Shown here: positions 1-13,115 of the stretch, piece after piece
How the letters are laid out: each line of letters begins with the position of its first letter
How positions within the stretch are numbered: position 1 is the first letter of the stretch
Assembly (NCBI GenBank): GCA_013398955.1
Contig: VWPU01019226.1
Location: forward strand, 1-64,000
Length of the DNA stretch: 64,000 nt
Source: Callaeas wilsoni
Lineage: Eukaryota; Chordata; Aves; Passeriformes; Callaeidae
Direction of reading: 5' to 3'
The notes under the pieces: model-generated
Database searches by the model: none
The model's input: only the letters and a program-made list of their open reading frames with translations
Told to the model about the DNA's origin: nothing
Program-made: the position numbers and the translations under genes

Positions 1-20
1 CCTCTCCTCTCCTCTCCTCT
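1..20. repeat. (CCTCT)n simple repeat at the window edge
   Basis: Four exact CCTCT units open the window, so the repeat probably continues to the left of it. It is a pyrimidine-rich pentanucleotide microsatellite. Nothing points to a function. Confidence 0.9.
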
Positions 21-3000
21 TCGTATTTTTTCAGACTACAAGCCATTCACCTAATTTATAATTAAAAATGTAATTAATTTTATTTTGTCTAAAATTGACT
101 TTGAGTTAGACATTGAAAGGGGAAAAAATTTGTTCCCTTTATAAGAAACCCAGTTAAAAGAAAGAAACTTGTGGTAAATGGAATGGAATTCTTTGCCAGC
201 TGGATGGACACATCAGTTTAAGGTTACCAAACAATTCGGTAGACTAATGAAAAATGGTATTGTAACTTTCTAGCCACTCTTGTGGAAAACAAGGATAAAT
301 TCTACCATTTTCTAGAGATATACACCTCCTGTTTAGACATACCATATTGAAAAAAATCACGTATTTTGAATACTTGATTACATCTAAAAAGATTTTTAAG
401 ATACAATTTTAAAATTACAGTCATTAATTGATGAATAGTACATGATTTTGTCTCTGTTGATTTTTTTTTCACCTTGAGATAGGAAATGAAATGCTGTGAG
501 TCAAGTAACACAAGAGAGTATCTATGATAACTTTAACAGTATGATTATAGTATGTTTTTTTAAAGTAGATGAACAATTTGAATTCAAAGTGCTTTTACTA
601 TTGAAATGCAACACTTATAATTAGGGTTATAAGCCTAGTGACTCAAATACATAGTTACATATATGAGAGGAGTGCATTGTATTTCTAATCAATATTTAGT
701 ATTGTGTACTATTTGCTTATAAGAATAAGCTAATGAAGTAGTTTTCTAAAACTAATTTTCAGATGCAGCTTAGCAGCTTCTTTTTCCAGCAACTTGCTTA
801 AAACCACACAGTTTTGCTCCAATGTCTCTCTGTAGCACAATGTTGTGAGTTATATTGTGATACAGGACGTCCAGAAATGCAGAAAATCCAACACAATAGC
901 AAGAAGGCAAGATGTTATTTATATTTTTTATCACCAGCTTTATTGGGTCATTTGTGCTCTATTTCCTGCTACAGAGGTCAGCATAAAAGCAGATGCTATA
1001 ATAATTAATAGATTGTATTTTCCCACCTATAAAAGGCCATGGAAATTTTCATACCAGCTTAACTTCTGTCTAGAACAGAAATACTTGTAGGAAAACCATA
1101 TACTATATTTTACTGTAGGAAGTAAAAATATTGGGAGATGTATATTCTCACGAGACTAGTGTTTAGTAAGAAAGTTTAATGGAAAGGCTTTAAACGCTTT
1201 ATAACAAAGCAAGTTCCTTGTAAACATAGTTTTCAGGAAATTTCGTATGCAAGCTATCCACGCCTTTTCCTGACAATGCATTGTATGATATCTCTGAAAC
1301 CACAGTTCTTTATCCCAGGTCTAACACTTACAAGGATTATAGTTATCATAGACAAATGGAGGGTCAAGGTTTAGTCTTTTTTGTTTAAATAAAAGTCACT
1401 GAGGAGTATTACATAAAAGATGGTTGGATTTGAAACAATGTGTAGAAGTCAGCTCAAAGTGTAGGAGTTGGCTCAGAGTGTGCCTTCAAGTGTGGTGGAA
1501 TTTGCTTTCTCAAACAGACCACTGAGCACTCATATTTGCATCTCATGGTCCTTGTATACTGGACTGTGCAAGTTTTTCAAACGTCTTGGAATATAAAAAT
1601 GGTTTTCCTGAATTAAGTTCAGAGAATACCTCCCTTAAGAGATAAAATTGGTTCAGGGAAGTTTCCTTGGCTTTGTTTTTTATTGAGATAGATATTTTTT
1701 TTTTTCTTAGTTCCTGAATATGACGAAAGACGTTTAGCTTTTTAAAGCCCTTGTTCTATTAAACAGTTCAGGTAGTTCTTTACCTTTTAAGACACAGTAT
1801 GTCTAAAATGTGCATTATTTGGTTGTTACAAAATCTCATTGAGATTAATTTTTATCTGGCAGATATAAAATTATCTGACAACAGGTTTCTCATATGCAAC
1901 CAAGTGAAATAAAAATATATTGTTTTGAAGGCTGAAAAGGAACATAAAATCTGAAAGGCAGACACAAATGAATTAGATTCATCCTTGGATGAAATCTAGT
2001 GCCAATGCATTGCATATTAGATACAGAATTTTTGATCTTCATTTCTCTCACATTTCTAAACCCAGACCCTCAAATTCAGTAGTGGAGAGGATTCATTAAT
2101 AGTAATGCAGTTGCATTTTTTGCTAAGATACGTCTTCTGCATTTAAATTTGTCTGTCTAATCTAAGCTATTTGTCAAGGCTCATTAGACAATCAGTGAAA
2201 TGGAGTTCCCCCATAACCATATCCAATCTACTTTTCTTAGATCAGCTACAGTAGCTGTCTTGTACCTTCTTTTTTCCACCAACTCTAGAGGGAGCCTAAC
2301 TGCCAACTTAGGCTAAGAGTATAAGGTTTAAATGGTTAAAAGTAGAGGCAGTGAAGTTTACCTTCTGTTATCTTTCTATGTTTATGAATTATGTGGAAGT
2401 ATTACCATTGTAAATTTAAGAAGATACCATTTAGTATCAGCTACATCATCATTTGATATGGATGGACATTTTTCTTTATTGCTTATTTTCTCCATCTCTA
2501 GTTCCATAGATTTTGAGCACCTTTTTTTTCCTCATTAAATCCTTTTTACAGTATCAAAATTTACCAATGTTTTATTGAAAATTTTTCAATGGTTTGGGTG
2601 TGTTTCTTTTTGTTCAAGTTAATTAACTGGGAAGTGAAAGTAGCTAAACAATACCAGACCTTGAATAAACCAACATCATTTTAACACAATGTGAGTGAAA
2701 TTCCGATCCAAAATAAACATTTGGTAAGTTCTTTAAATGATACAACATATTCCGTTAACCATTTAAAAAGCTCTGTATGAATAACTCCATATTTGAACAT
2801 TCAGTATAAAAATGTTTTGCACCTTCCCCCAAGTGCTTCATCTGTCAGGGATAGTAAAAGACATTTCATTGCTTGTCCTTCAGTAGGAGACCTGCAATGA
2901 TTTATTAAATAAAAACAGAGGTCTTACCTGATGCTATCTTTCTAGCTGGGCAAATATATGGAAGATGAAATGAAATAAAAAGTGTACCTACTGAGGTTTG

Positions 3001-5937
3001 CCTGGAACTATAATTTAATCTATGGGTGGTTAGAATCTGGTCTGCCCTATAATGATGTGTTGTAGGACAACTTGAGAGGTTTTCAAGCAGCTAAGCGGGA
3101 AATCTGAACTGAATTTAAAGGAATTTCTTCATTTAAGATGAAGAATTTGCAATATTGGATTTTCTGTTTCAATGCTTGCATAGATCTGAAGAATATTTTC
3201 TGACATTGATATGATAAAACACAACATTCTTTAATCCTCAGGTTTATTTGTCCTCAAACTGGGTCAGTGTTCTGTGTTATATTAGGGACAGGGTTTAAAT
3301 GGTGCACTTCACAACCCTAGGTTAATGGTTACACTCTATGACCTTAGAAATGTTTTTCAGCTGAAGTGATTTTGTGATTCTATTAATCTATGTATATTTG
3401 CCAAAAATGGACTTTATTTTATCCAATTTTTGACATCTGAGAATGTGGTGAAAGCTATTTTCTAGGCTTCCTCTACTGCTCAAAAAGAGAGAGAGTTTCT
3501 TTAGGAACTGATTCTTCCCACCTTACAGTAGTGTTTAGGAGAACCTATGTTGTCAAGTAGTTCTCTCTTAGAAGTGAATGCAGAAGGAGCTAAAATAGTG
3601 AATTTTAGAAGTCATCTGACATAGAGATGGCTGCACATGGTAAGATTACTTGCACCCCAAAGTTCTAGTGCTAATAACTTCACGGAGAGAATCTTTCTCT
3701 TGCCTTCAGATAACAAATCTGTTTCACATGTAAATATTGTCCCCAGACTTATCCAGTCCCTTTAGAGGAATTGTACTCAGAGCGACTGGACTCTTATTCG
3801 AGACAGCCATGTCCTTTCTCTTCCTTGAAAACTGTCAATAACTTCAGTACAATATTATTTTTAGATTGGTAAATCCTCTCTTACTCACTGTCAGTAAGTC
3901 CACAGAGAACTTAATAGTAAAACACTCCTGTTCATGTGTGCATTATACCACTCTGGCTGGAGTACAGTGATCATTGCCAGCTTATGTCCCTTTAGAGTCT
4001 CTGAAAAATCACTAGTGATTTTTGTGGACATTCAGAAAAAATGCACATTTCAGAGATGAAATACCCATCTGTGAGTGTTCTCACTCAACAGGGAAGAAAA
4101 CTATTGTCCCTGAAGACCAGTTTCAAAGAAAACTGTCTCCATCTTGATATAAGTAGGGATTCACAACTGGCATCACAGACAGTATTTCCTTCAGGAAATC
4201 TTTATTTGCTTCCACTCTGAAAACCAAGTGTGGTCTGTGCCTCATCTTCAGAAACTGTGTCAGTTTCTGCAAATATGTGCTTTAGGTTTTATTGCCATAG
4301 CTGGCACTGGCTGTTACAGTTTTAGATAGACTTTAAAAATCAACTGGATCTGTTAAATCTTGGCTGATGATTACCTGAAAATTTCTTCTGGTGATTGATA
4401 GGAAATTCTAGTGGTTTTAAGGACAACTGCAATGCAAAATTATAGGGATTTTTCTATTGTTGGTTTGATTCCCTTTTTTTGTGTGTATTTTTTTTGACTG
4501 AAAAAAACCCTTAACACATACAACTCCCAAAACCCATCAAGAATTAGTCCTGTTATTTTTGTCAATTGCTACAACTTCTAAAATTAAACAATGGAACCAC
4601 CAGCCTTCAGTCTTCCTGTTAAATCCCATCCTTAGAAAAATGGGTATGCTAAAAAGAAGAGATTTTGTTTCAGCTCTAAATGGACTTTTATTCAAGAAAA
4701 TTGTAATAATAATTCAATATTATATTTTGATGTAGTTGAAAATACTGAAATTCTTAAAAAACAATAATTTGAAACAGCTCATGAACTTTAAAAGCAACAA
4801 GACCATTTTAGCTGACAGCTGACTGCTGACTGCAGCATGGGAAGCCTCGTTGCTGAGTCAAGTAATGACCTCTAGTTTCCTTTTACAAGAAAGTTCATTA
4901 GAGATGAACCTAATTTTGCAATGTTACTGTGGAAAAGACCATTTGACCTTCAAGCTTGCAACAACAATATACTTCCCTGTCTTTTCTGTTGTGTAATTAA
5001 CAAATATTTGTTTTCACAGCATTTATATTTGGAAGAATTATTTCTTGCTTATGCAAGTAGTCTTTTCAGACTTGTTGAATTTATACACTTAAATAAATGT
5101 AATTTCACTAATCAAGCACTGCATGACTGAACTCCAAATATAAAGTGCTTTTCTTAGTTTGGATCAATATATGATATAAATAAATGATTATTTTATGATT
5201 ATTGAAGCAACGTAACATTTTAAAATTTCCAGATTTTAAACCAGATTTTCTCAGATTTCCACACTGATTTTTGTGTTTGCTACAAAGAATTCTATATGTT
5301 TTTGTTTTCATTCAAAAGAAACAAAACAATTTACAATGTGACTTAGGCATTAGCATAAAATTAATAAATTCCATCTTGGAGCTTATGAAGGATGACAGAG
5401 CAAAGCTGTAGGCAAGTACTCTAATAAATCTCTTTTTAGGGTGTCACACTTTTATAGATAGCTTAGATTAATTTCCTGTTTCACGGTTTGAATATATATG
5501 ACTTTTCCTTGCTCTGTGACAATTTCATCACAGAAATCTGTTACCACAATGCACAGCTTCTGTTCCAAGTGCTTTGTCCTACATCTTCACTAGGGCATGC
5601 ATGTGGAATAGCCTTGCCTTCATTTGATTCTGGCTGTTCGCTGTCCCACTACCTAACAGCTGGATGTAAGGCCCCAAAACCCTCTCTTGATGAGACACTT
5701 GAAAGGGCTCATGGTTTTTCATGTACACTGAGTTAGACGTGTGGGAGAAATACCAACAAGATATCCTGAAGAGGTCAAAACAAAAACAACAAAAAAATAC
5801 TGGCAACTTTAGAAAATCAGAGAACTTTGGCAAAAGGTTTAGAGCAATATTCAATCAACATAAGACACTTCTCAGGACAATAATTTATTCAGCTTAGCAA
5901 ACTCTAAGACTGTTTGATTTTAAATTATGCAAAATCC
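21..5937. other. Unique-looking AT-rich non-coding DNA
   Basis: No gene, exon set or interspersed repeat is recognisable here. Open frames are under about 95 codons on both strands and show no family motif. The only structural feature I noticed is a perfect 20-base palindrome at 4004-4023. Very old, decayed repeats could be present below what reading by eye can detect. Confidence 0.6.
4004..4023. other. Perfect 20-bp palindrome
   Basis: AAAAATCACTAGTGATTTTT reads the same on both strands, with ten-base arms, no spacer and SpeI-like ACTAGT at its centre. The bases just outside (G and G) do not extend the symmetry. A palindrome this long is mildly unexpected by chance in 64 kb. It could be a dimeric protein site or chance. 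Confidence 0.5.
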
Positions 5938-6001
5938 TGAGAAGAGGGAATTAGAAGAAGAAAGGGAAAGAGAAAGACAGAAAAGATATAGAAAAGAAAA
6001 A
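5938..6001 (+). repeat. Purine-rich (GA) low-complexity tract
   Basis: About 64 bases are nearly all A and G (GAAGAAAGGGAAAGAGAAAG and similar), with only a few interruptions. This is ordinary low-complexity DNA. Confidence 0.7.
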
Positions 6002-6950
6002 CCGTAGCTACCACTCCTGGTTCGAGCAGTGTTCAGCTGACAGAAATGCAAAGAGGAAGTAGGGTCAAGACACATGCTTGCCTCATGTTTCAGGTTAAAT
6101 ACACTTTGGCTTTCCTAGGTTCTTTCCCGAGGTGAGATTTCTGGTTTGGTGGCCACTTAGGAGCTGGATGAGAGACTTCAGAAGTGGGATATGGAGCATT
6201 GTCTTCAGTGTGCCAGTGGCTGGCGGGGCTAGGATACACTCCTGGGCTGGGGTGGGGTGTATGGAGCAGTTCATTGCCTCACCAGAGCAAGGCTTGAGCT
6301 GCCCCTGCCTTCACACCTGAAATGTTTCAAGCCAGCAATCATTCCAGTCTCTCACACTGGAACACTTGGATTCAATGATGCTGGCAAAAATGATTGCTGC
6401 TTATTTGGAGCTGAAGTCTGATGCTGCAAAATCATAAGTTGCATTTCCCAAGGGTTTTTCTCCTCCCAGCTGGGGACTATAGATATATTTCAATGGAAAG
6501 TAATTTTTAGGAGCACATGACATTTTGCGGTCTAAATGAAATAGTGTCTTTTGTAGTTATTAATTATCTGATTCTTTTTGGGCCCTATGTTGAGAGGAAA
6601 ATGGAAGGCAACAATGAACAGTCAGAGGTTGAAAGAGAGCCCATCTACCATAACAGGCAGCTACATCTGTGAGAGTGAAGTGTGCTTGTGCAAGGAATGT
6701 TGCTGGATGATCTCTGAGACCAGTAATCATCTGCTGGAAATACTGAGAAAAACTAGAATAAGAAGTATCTCTAGTAGAAGAGTCAAAAGGAATGAAATTC
6801 AGGGAAGAGGCATGAAGTGAACTTCCGGGGGCCAGGAATCTTAAAACGGATATCAGATGTCTAGAACATATGCTCTAACAGCATATTCTCCTCTCTCTCC
6901 ACTTTGTGTTTTAGCTGCTTTTGTTTTTCATCTTCATGTTGGGTTTGGTT
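6002..6950. other. Non-coding DNA, locally GC-richer
   Basis: The stretch around 6130-6320 is richer in G and C than its surroundings and holds short open frames on the plus strand (62 and 80 codons). Neither resembles a known protein, and I see no splice or start context that would make them exons. No interspersed repeat is recognised. Confidence 0.55.
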
Positions 6951-7037
6951 TTCTGTTTTCTTTTTTTGTTTGTTTTATTTTGTTTTGTTTATTTGTTTGT
7001 TTTTGTTTTTTTTTGTTTTGTTTGTTTGTTTTTTATT
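6951..7037 (+). repeat. T/G-rich low-complexity tract (TTTG, TTTTG units)
   Basis: This is a long run of T broken by single G, with many TTTG and TTTTG units and a few single A. It explains the phenylalanine, valine and cysteine-rich open frames that cross it, which are artefacts. Confidence 0.85.
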
Positions 7038-8790
7038 CGAGAGTGTGCTTTTAGCCTTGGAAAATCTTGGAAGCTGAACTTTGTCAGTCATTGTCTGCAT
7101 TATGCTTCCCGGAGCCCTCTAGTCACCCCTGCTATAATGTCAAGGTCACAAAATAGCAAGCTGAAAGGAGCAAGTGGAACCAGAAGGGGTTTTGGATGAC
7201 AAAAAGCAGAACTTCTCTTTGAGGGAAGCACCATTGGCCACAGTTGTCCTGAACTATCAAAATAGCAGAGGTTATTTTTTAACTGTGATGTTCACTGTCA
7301 ATGGTTTGACCCCAGAGGAGCTTGTAATGAAGTGGGATAAATACGGGTTGCCAGATCCTGAGTGATAAATCCCCTTTTTAATGCCCATTGACATGTTGGT
7401 TTCATGCCCCTCCAAGTAAAGAGAGTGCTTAGGGATAGTCTTCAAATGAATCATCTCCTCTCCCTCAGTTTTTCCCACTCTGGTGGTCTCACCACTTTTG
7501 TAGCCTTTGCTCTTCTGATTGCTTCACTCAGCTTTGGTCTTAAGATTAGAGTTGATGGCAATGGGCAAAAATACTGCATACTAACTTGTACAGGACCTTG
7601 AGAATTACGAAGACTAATTTCTTTCCAGAGACTTTATGTACAGATGATCCCAAAATGTGATTTCTCATTTCATCAGCCTAGAACCTGAAAGAACCAAGAA
7701 GTACCAGAGCTTGTCATGTGGAGAGCCCTTTGTCAGACACAAATAGAGGGACATAGAAGACACAGAAGACTGGGCCTTCCACTGTAACAGACTGCTCCAA
7801 ATCTGCTAAGACCCTGCTACGTACAATACTTAAGCAAGGCTATACTGCTCCTGATGCAGGTGCACTGAGAAGGAAGAGAGTGAGGAAAAAGATAATGCAA
7901 GTGGAATTTTCATTTGGGATGTCTTCAATCCTGAACTTCCAGCTTCACTTCTTGCTATAGGCACTGCCAATAAGAAGCAGTCTGAGTACTAGGAGAGATG
8001 GCAACTCCTCAAAGGGACAGGATTGATTGATTTTGCTATCTGTTCAATTCTGACCAAATTTGTCTTGATATATGATCTAGTAAGGGACAGAACTGATACA
8101 ACAATTCCCTGTTTTCTGAACCAATGTTCACTATGAGCTAACTGAGAGAAATGTACCACAAATCCCTCATTTGCATTTAAAAATTGGTTGCTGGAAAAAG
8201 AACAGAGAAAGTAAGCTTGCTGGAGTTCTCTGTATGTAATAACCTTGTAATGCAGGATGCTGATTCCTCTTTGTTTTTTTCTGGGAGTAATATACTTGCT
8301 AGGTTTTTTTGTGTTGCTGTTTTAACACTCAATTTTATTTCTGGCAGGACACTGACAGAAATAACACAGAATCAATTGGAATGATGAAAGGTGTAATTAA
8401 ATGTGTTTTTGAAATTAACTGTAAGGGCTGGCAGCATCATCTTAGTGAAGAATACAAGTATTAAATGAAGGAATATGTGACATACCATTTATATTTGCCT
8501 CCCTAGTTTGTGGAGTAACTTCAAATGAAGCAATCCCTGTTTTTGCAACCCCCTTATCATAATATTGTAAAATTTTCAGTCCTTGATACATAGCTCTAGA
8601 TACTGCTAATAAAAAACAGAGGTCAATTTTAATGAGAAGAAATAATAAATCTAGGATTTAGCTCCCAAGAAAACAGATCAGAAACTGAAAGACAACCAGG
8701 CTGTTTTTAGTTTAGCTAGATTTAACAGAAAATAAAAATGCAAAGCACTCTGTCCTTTGCCAGATATCTTTGTCATGAAAATACCATTCT

Positions 8791-8830
8791 GAATAAAGGA
8801 AAGTGTTTTGAATAAAGGAGAGAGTGTTTT
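8791..8830 (+). repeat. Two-copy imperfect tandem duplication
   Basis: The unit GAATAAAGGAAAGTGTTTT is followed at once by GAATAAAGGAGAGAGTGTTTT, a copy with two extra bases. This is probably a local slippage duplication. Confidence 0.75.
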
Positions 8831-9280
8831 GACTCCGATGAGAAATTGTTCAGGTACCAACCCTGAGGACAGCCATTGTGCCAATAGTGATTGTGCCGAG
8901 TTCCATTCCTTTGGATTGCGTCTGTTGCAAAATTTTGGCTGTATTTCTGGGTATGGATGTTAGAAAGGCCATGCCCTCTCTTTGTTTCTCCCTCAGCTTG
9001 GAGACGAATAGTGGTTCCATCCTTTTCCTTTAACTTAAAGTAACCTGTTACAGTTCAAGAACTCTGTCAGGAGTTTCTAATTGATATTATGACAGCGATA
9101 TTATGAAGTGCTTCAATATCTAAATCTACTATGAACTGAAAAGGTTGCTATTTGTGCCTACAAATATCAATCACAAAGCCATATAATCAGAAAAAGATGG
9201 GGATGTTATATGAGGTAATTGTGCAGAGGTTCTTCCACTGGCAGATGGAAACTTATGGAATAACACATTGCAGTGTGTGT

Positions 9281-9330
9281 GGGGAGTAAGGAGGGAGGCA
9301 GAAAGAGAGGTGAGAAGAGAGAGGAGAGAC
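9281..9330 (+). repeat. Polypurine (GGA/GA) stretch
   Basis: This run of mostly G and A, with only an isolated T and C, lies just after a short GTGTGTGTGG. It is low-complexity sequence with no specific function visible. Confidence 0.6.
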
Positions 9331-11217
9331 ATGGAATTTTGGGGTGATGCCACGGCCATGGTGCCATCCTGCCCACCACAAATAACTCCTCTGGGGTTTT
9401 TTATGCTTTTTTTTCCACCAAATTTCTTTTTAGCATGGTAGGGAAAGAAAGCAGAGAAATGGGTTACCATGAGAGTTTTCTAAAATGTAAATTATTAGGA
9501 AATGAAATTTGTTTTAGAAGCCTAAATGAAGTGTGCTATATAGTTACCTTATGGCCCTGTTTATTAAATTCCAACTGCAAACTGCTGACACAGAGGACTC
9601 AATGAAAAAGGGCACGTTCCAGTGAGGAGGTGGTCACTGAGGGCAGTGGAGTCCCCATTTTGTGAAGGCACATGTGCAAGTCTGCTGGGGGAAACAGTAA
9701 TACTTTCTTTCTGGGCCCAGGGAAGCTTCAGAGCCCAGACGCCCTGTAAACCAGAAAATGAGCAACCAAACCAATGAGACCAACCAACTAAAAAAAGCCC
9801 AGAAGGAGGACTGTGCAGCAGGAGTGCTTTAATCTGTCAGAAGGACAACGTCTTTTAACCTGAGCAGGAATATTGTTGCTAATAAAAGTAATGTCAGGTC
9901 ATGTGGACTGGGTTGCAAGATGTAGTAGTGACTGCTGGTCAGTTGTTTTTTGGGTTAGTTTTTTAAATAGAAGTATAATGTATTTTTAGCTGTTTCAAAA
10001 TATAGGTGTACTACTTGAGATACAGTAACATATAATGGGATTTAAAATATAGATGCCAATGAAGCAGAGAATTAGGGAACAGCAATCCACTAATTAAATT
10101 GAGGAAAAGGACTATTGTCATTAGTTTAGAATGTAAGCAGTGTCTTTAGCAAGTCAAAATTTTTTGTCACTTCTAGGTGATCTCAGGCCAGTCTCTTAGA
10201 CAACTTTAATAATCAGTGACTTAGTGGGGACTATATTGATTGGTGAATTTGGTGGGTTTGTTTCTTTCCAGTTCTGCTATGAAAATCTGAGTACATCTCC
10301 GGTTAAATCAACAAAATAACAAAACTGTATTTGCATTATTTCTTCACTCTCTGCTGACAGTGAATTCCCAGAAAAATAGCACAGCATAGTAGGCCTGAAA
10401 CCAATATTGTTTACATGTAGGGAATCTGTTCCATTCTTTTCCCATTAGCAAAACTTGTCTATTGGATCAAGCCTGTAACTTAAGAGAGGAATATAATGTA
10501 ACTGTGAATGCCTGCTGAGTTGTACTAACTCTTGTTTTGGTTGCTAGCAGGAGAGTTGGCTTTTATAAACAAAGATATTTTTCATTACTTTATTGTCTTT
10601 GTTTTCACATACAGCTTCATTTTCCTTTAGCCTCAGTTATAAAATCTAGGAGTTTCTATGCTCACTTGCCAGATGATGTTCAACAAACATTACGAACAAC
10701 AAATATGTTAGGAAAACTAATTTGGAAATGTCTTAAACCCCAACATTATTTTTCTGCATTATTGCTCATAGCATCCTCCTAGGGAGACAGTTTGGTATTG
10801 TGCTGTCCGTTATCCCCATTTTGAGCAGACAGAGGCTCCCTCAAGCTGCCCCAGCTCTTTTCTTTACCCTGACTTCCACTGAACTATTCCAACCTGCTAA
10901 AACCCTTACCAGCATTTCCCAGACTCCTGCCTGCCTCCTGGACTTCCTGGACACCTCCCAGATACTTATACAAAAATACCGTGCTGCTGAGCAGGAGAGT
11001 AAATCTGTTCAGGTACCTAAGTTTAAAGAGCAATATACAGAAATGTATAAACTTGGACTGAACAACAGTTTGCAGATTGCAGGAAATGCTAAATTTTTTA
11101 CAAGGGCTTCCTGGCTTTTATTGATTGGAAAGCATAAGACAAGGGAATTCTACTGGGAGTTACAATAGCTATTGCCATACCATAGAAAATGGAATTTTTT
11201 TTACTGTTTGATGGAAC

Positions 11218-11279
<62 letters not shown>

Positions 11280-11308
11280 ATCTATCTATATATATCTATA
11301 TATATATT
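11218..11308 (+). repeat. (TATC)n microsatellite
   Basis: There are about fifteen near-perfect TATC units from 11219 to 11280. They then decay into TATATCTATATATATAT. A pure array of this length is the kind that varies in length between individuals. Confidence 0.95.
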
Positions 11309-13023
11309 TCTCTGCATCAGAAGAGACTCCTTACTTAAAGGTTCATAGCCAGAATCACTCTAACGAACAGAAGTCAAAACCCAGCTAATTTTCAAATGGT
11401 CTTGCTATGTGATAAGGCCAATTATTTTCACTGTGCTGAGGTATCAAAATGCTAAGGAAGAGCAACATAGAAAGTATTTGTCTATTAAATTGTTCATATT
11501 TTTTACACAATGGCCTGTCCACACTTTCATGTTCTTTGTACCTGTTTTAAACCTGTATTAAAACAACTTTTTAAAATAATAAATTCAGGGCATTTTTAGA
11601 CATTTTTCTCAGTGCAGCCACATGAAAATTTGTCTCATTCAGAAATGAGTTAAAGTGTAACATAAAGATGGAGACCTATATTCTAAACAGAAAAGCCCAG
11701 TTATTATTTTTCATTTGAATTCCTCTGCAAATTATATCAGAGAAGAGAGGTCAGAAGTATCCTTGCTCTTAACTGGCTTTATTCCATGCTTTACATCAGA
11801 GAAGCTGCAGTAAAAATATTTTGTCCTTCTGCTTTACCTGTTGCAAGAAAATTTCTGAGTTGCAGACTTAAAACCCAATCCAAACCAAACAAAAAGGTGG
11901 AACAGCACCTCAATAGCATTTTATTACTCTGAAATGACAATGAAGGCACTGATGTGTCTACCTAAATTTGCAGTGGAGTGTGTTTCAGAAAGTATGTCAG
12001 TTTTTTACTCAGTATTCTGCCCTTATTTTTAAAACCCTGCAGTGCACCCAGTGCAGCCACATCATGTGCCTTAATGCAGGAAAGTACTTGGATATGAATT
12101 TGAGTTTCATTTCCAGGGAATGCAAAGAAAATACAGATATGAAGCTACTCAAAGGAATAGTATGATGGTTTCATCTTTTGCCTTTAAATATCTTTATATT
12201 GATAAGGATTTCCTCAGTGGCTGTGAGGGGACAGTCTTGGCTTTTGTAGAAAATATTACTTAGATATCTCCCTCCCAAACCTATTGTTGTACACCAAGCT
12301 GCTGATGCAAACCTTGGGCAGCAGCTGACCTTTCTGTGGAAAAGTCCGGGAGTCAAATTGTTGTAGGATTTTCAGGTACTGTTTTAACCATTGATAAGGT
12401 TCTATTTGATCTTAATTTGTGGTCTGTTCACAGAAAGAGTATATTCAGGAATTCTGTTGATCATTCCATGAAAATGTCAACGCAGGAGATGACAGATAGG
12501 ACACAAATACTTACAGGTCTTTCAGCTTTGCTTGATTGACTGCAACTTTGAATATGGACTAGAATAAAGAATACCTGGAACAGGAGTACTTTGAGTAACT
12601 ATGTAATACATCTAAGCTTCATATAGATGCACATGGTATATCTAAAAGACTTAATATAGTGGAAGTATTATTACTGACTCTGCAGTACTCTTTATTCAAA
12701 CTGACATCAATTTCTACAGGGATTTTTAACAAAAAATGGTTCTTGCCAGTCCAGTGCCCATGCTAGACCGTTGCTATTACTCTATTGATTTTTGTAGTTA
12801 TTTTGGTTTTTTTTTAGTTCTTTTAAGTTTTTTTTTAAAGTAAGCTTATCTCTTTTATTCTACACAGGAACTCTATTTTGTAAGAAAAAATTACTCTAAA
12901 GCAATTATTTTTGAAATGCTAAAAGGGACTCTGATTTTTCATGTCATGCATAATTGTGTTTGTTTTTATACAGATCCCCAGGAACTATTACAATTTTTAT
13001 TCTCAGGCGTTCAGTAAGCCAGA
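11309..13023. other. Unique-looking AT-rich non-coding DNA
   Basis: No gene, exon or interspersed repeat is recognised. Open frames are at most 67 codons. Confidence 0.6.
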
Positions 13024-13029
13024 AAAATG

Positions 13030-13115
13030 AATGTGGGAACCATCATGCTAAATCAAACCAGTGCTCCAGTGAACCCATGTCACTGTCCAATCTCTAATTA
13101 AAACCAGCTGGTTGA
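13030..13115 (-). mobile_element. Ancient CR1-type LINE 3' tail, decayed
   Basis: The stretch containing AACCATCATGCTAAATC, then CAAACCAGTGCTCCAGTGAA and CACTGTCCAATCTCTAA matches, with many substitutions, the antisense 3' end of an old amniote CR1 class. That class reads roughly 'CATACTGGATCAGACCAATGGTCCATCTAGCCCAGTATCC...' in reptile and bird genomes. No coding part is left. The assignment rests on remembered consensus, so the edges are approximate. Confidence 0.55.

Larger units (their letters stand above)
7038..11217. other. Unique-looking non-coding DNA
   Basis: No gene or recognisable interspersed repeat was found. Small items visible are a short tandem duplication at 8791-8830 and a polypurine stretch at about 9281-9330. 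A 122-codon open frame at 10800-11168 on the plus strand has no recognised motif and no supporting context, so I treat it as chance. Confidence 0.55.

Noticed and set aside
6857..7199. Two overlapping plus-strand frames rich in phenylalanine, cysteine and valine that look like membrane segments
   Set aside because: They are translations of the T/G-rich low-complexity tract at 6951-7037 in two registers.
10800..11168. 122-codon plus-strand open frame
   Set aside because: The proline, leucine and serine-rich start reflects local CT-rich composition. No family motif or gene context was seen.
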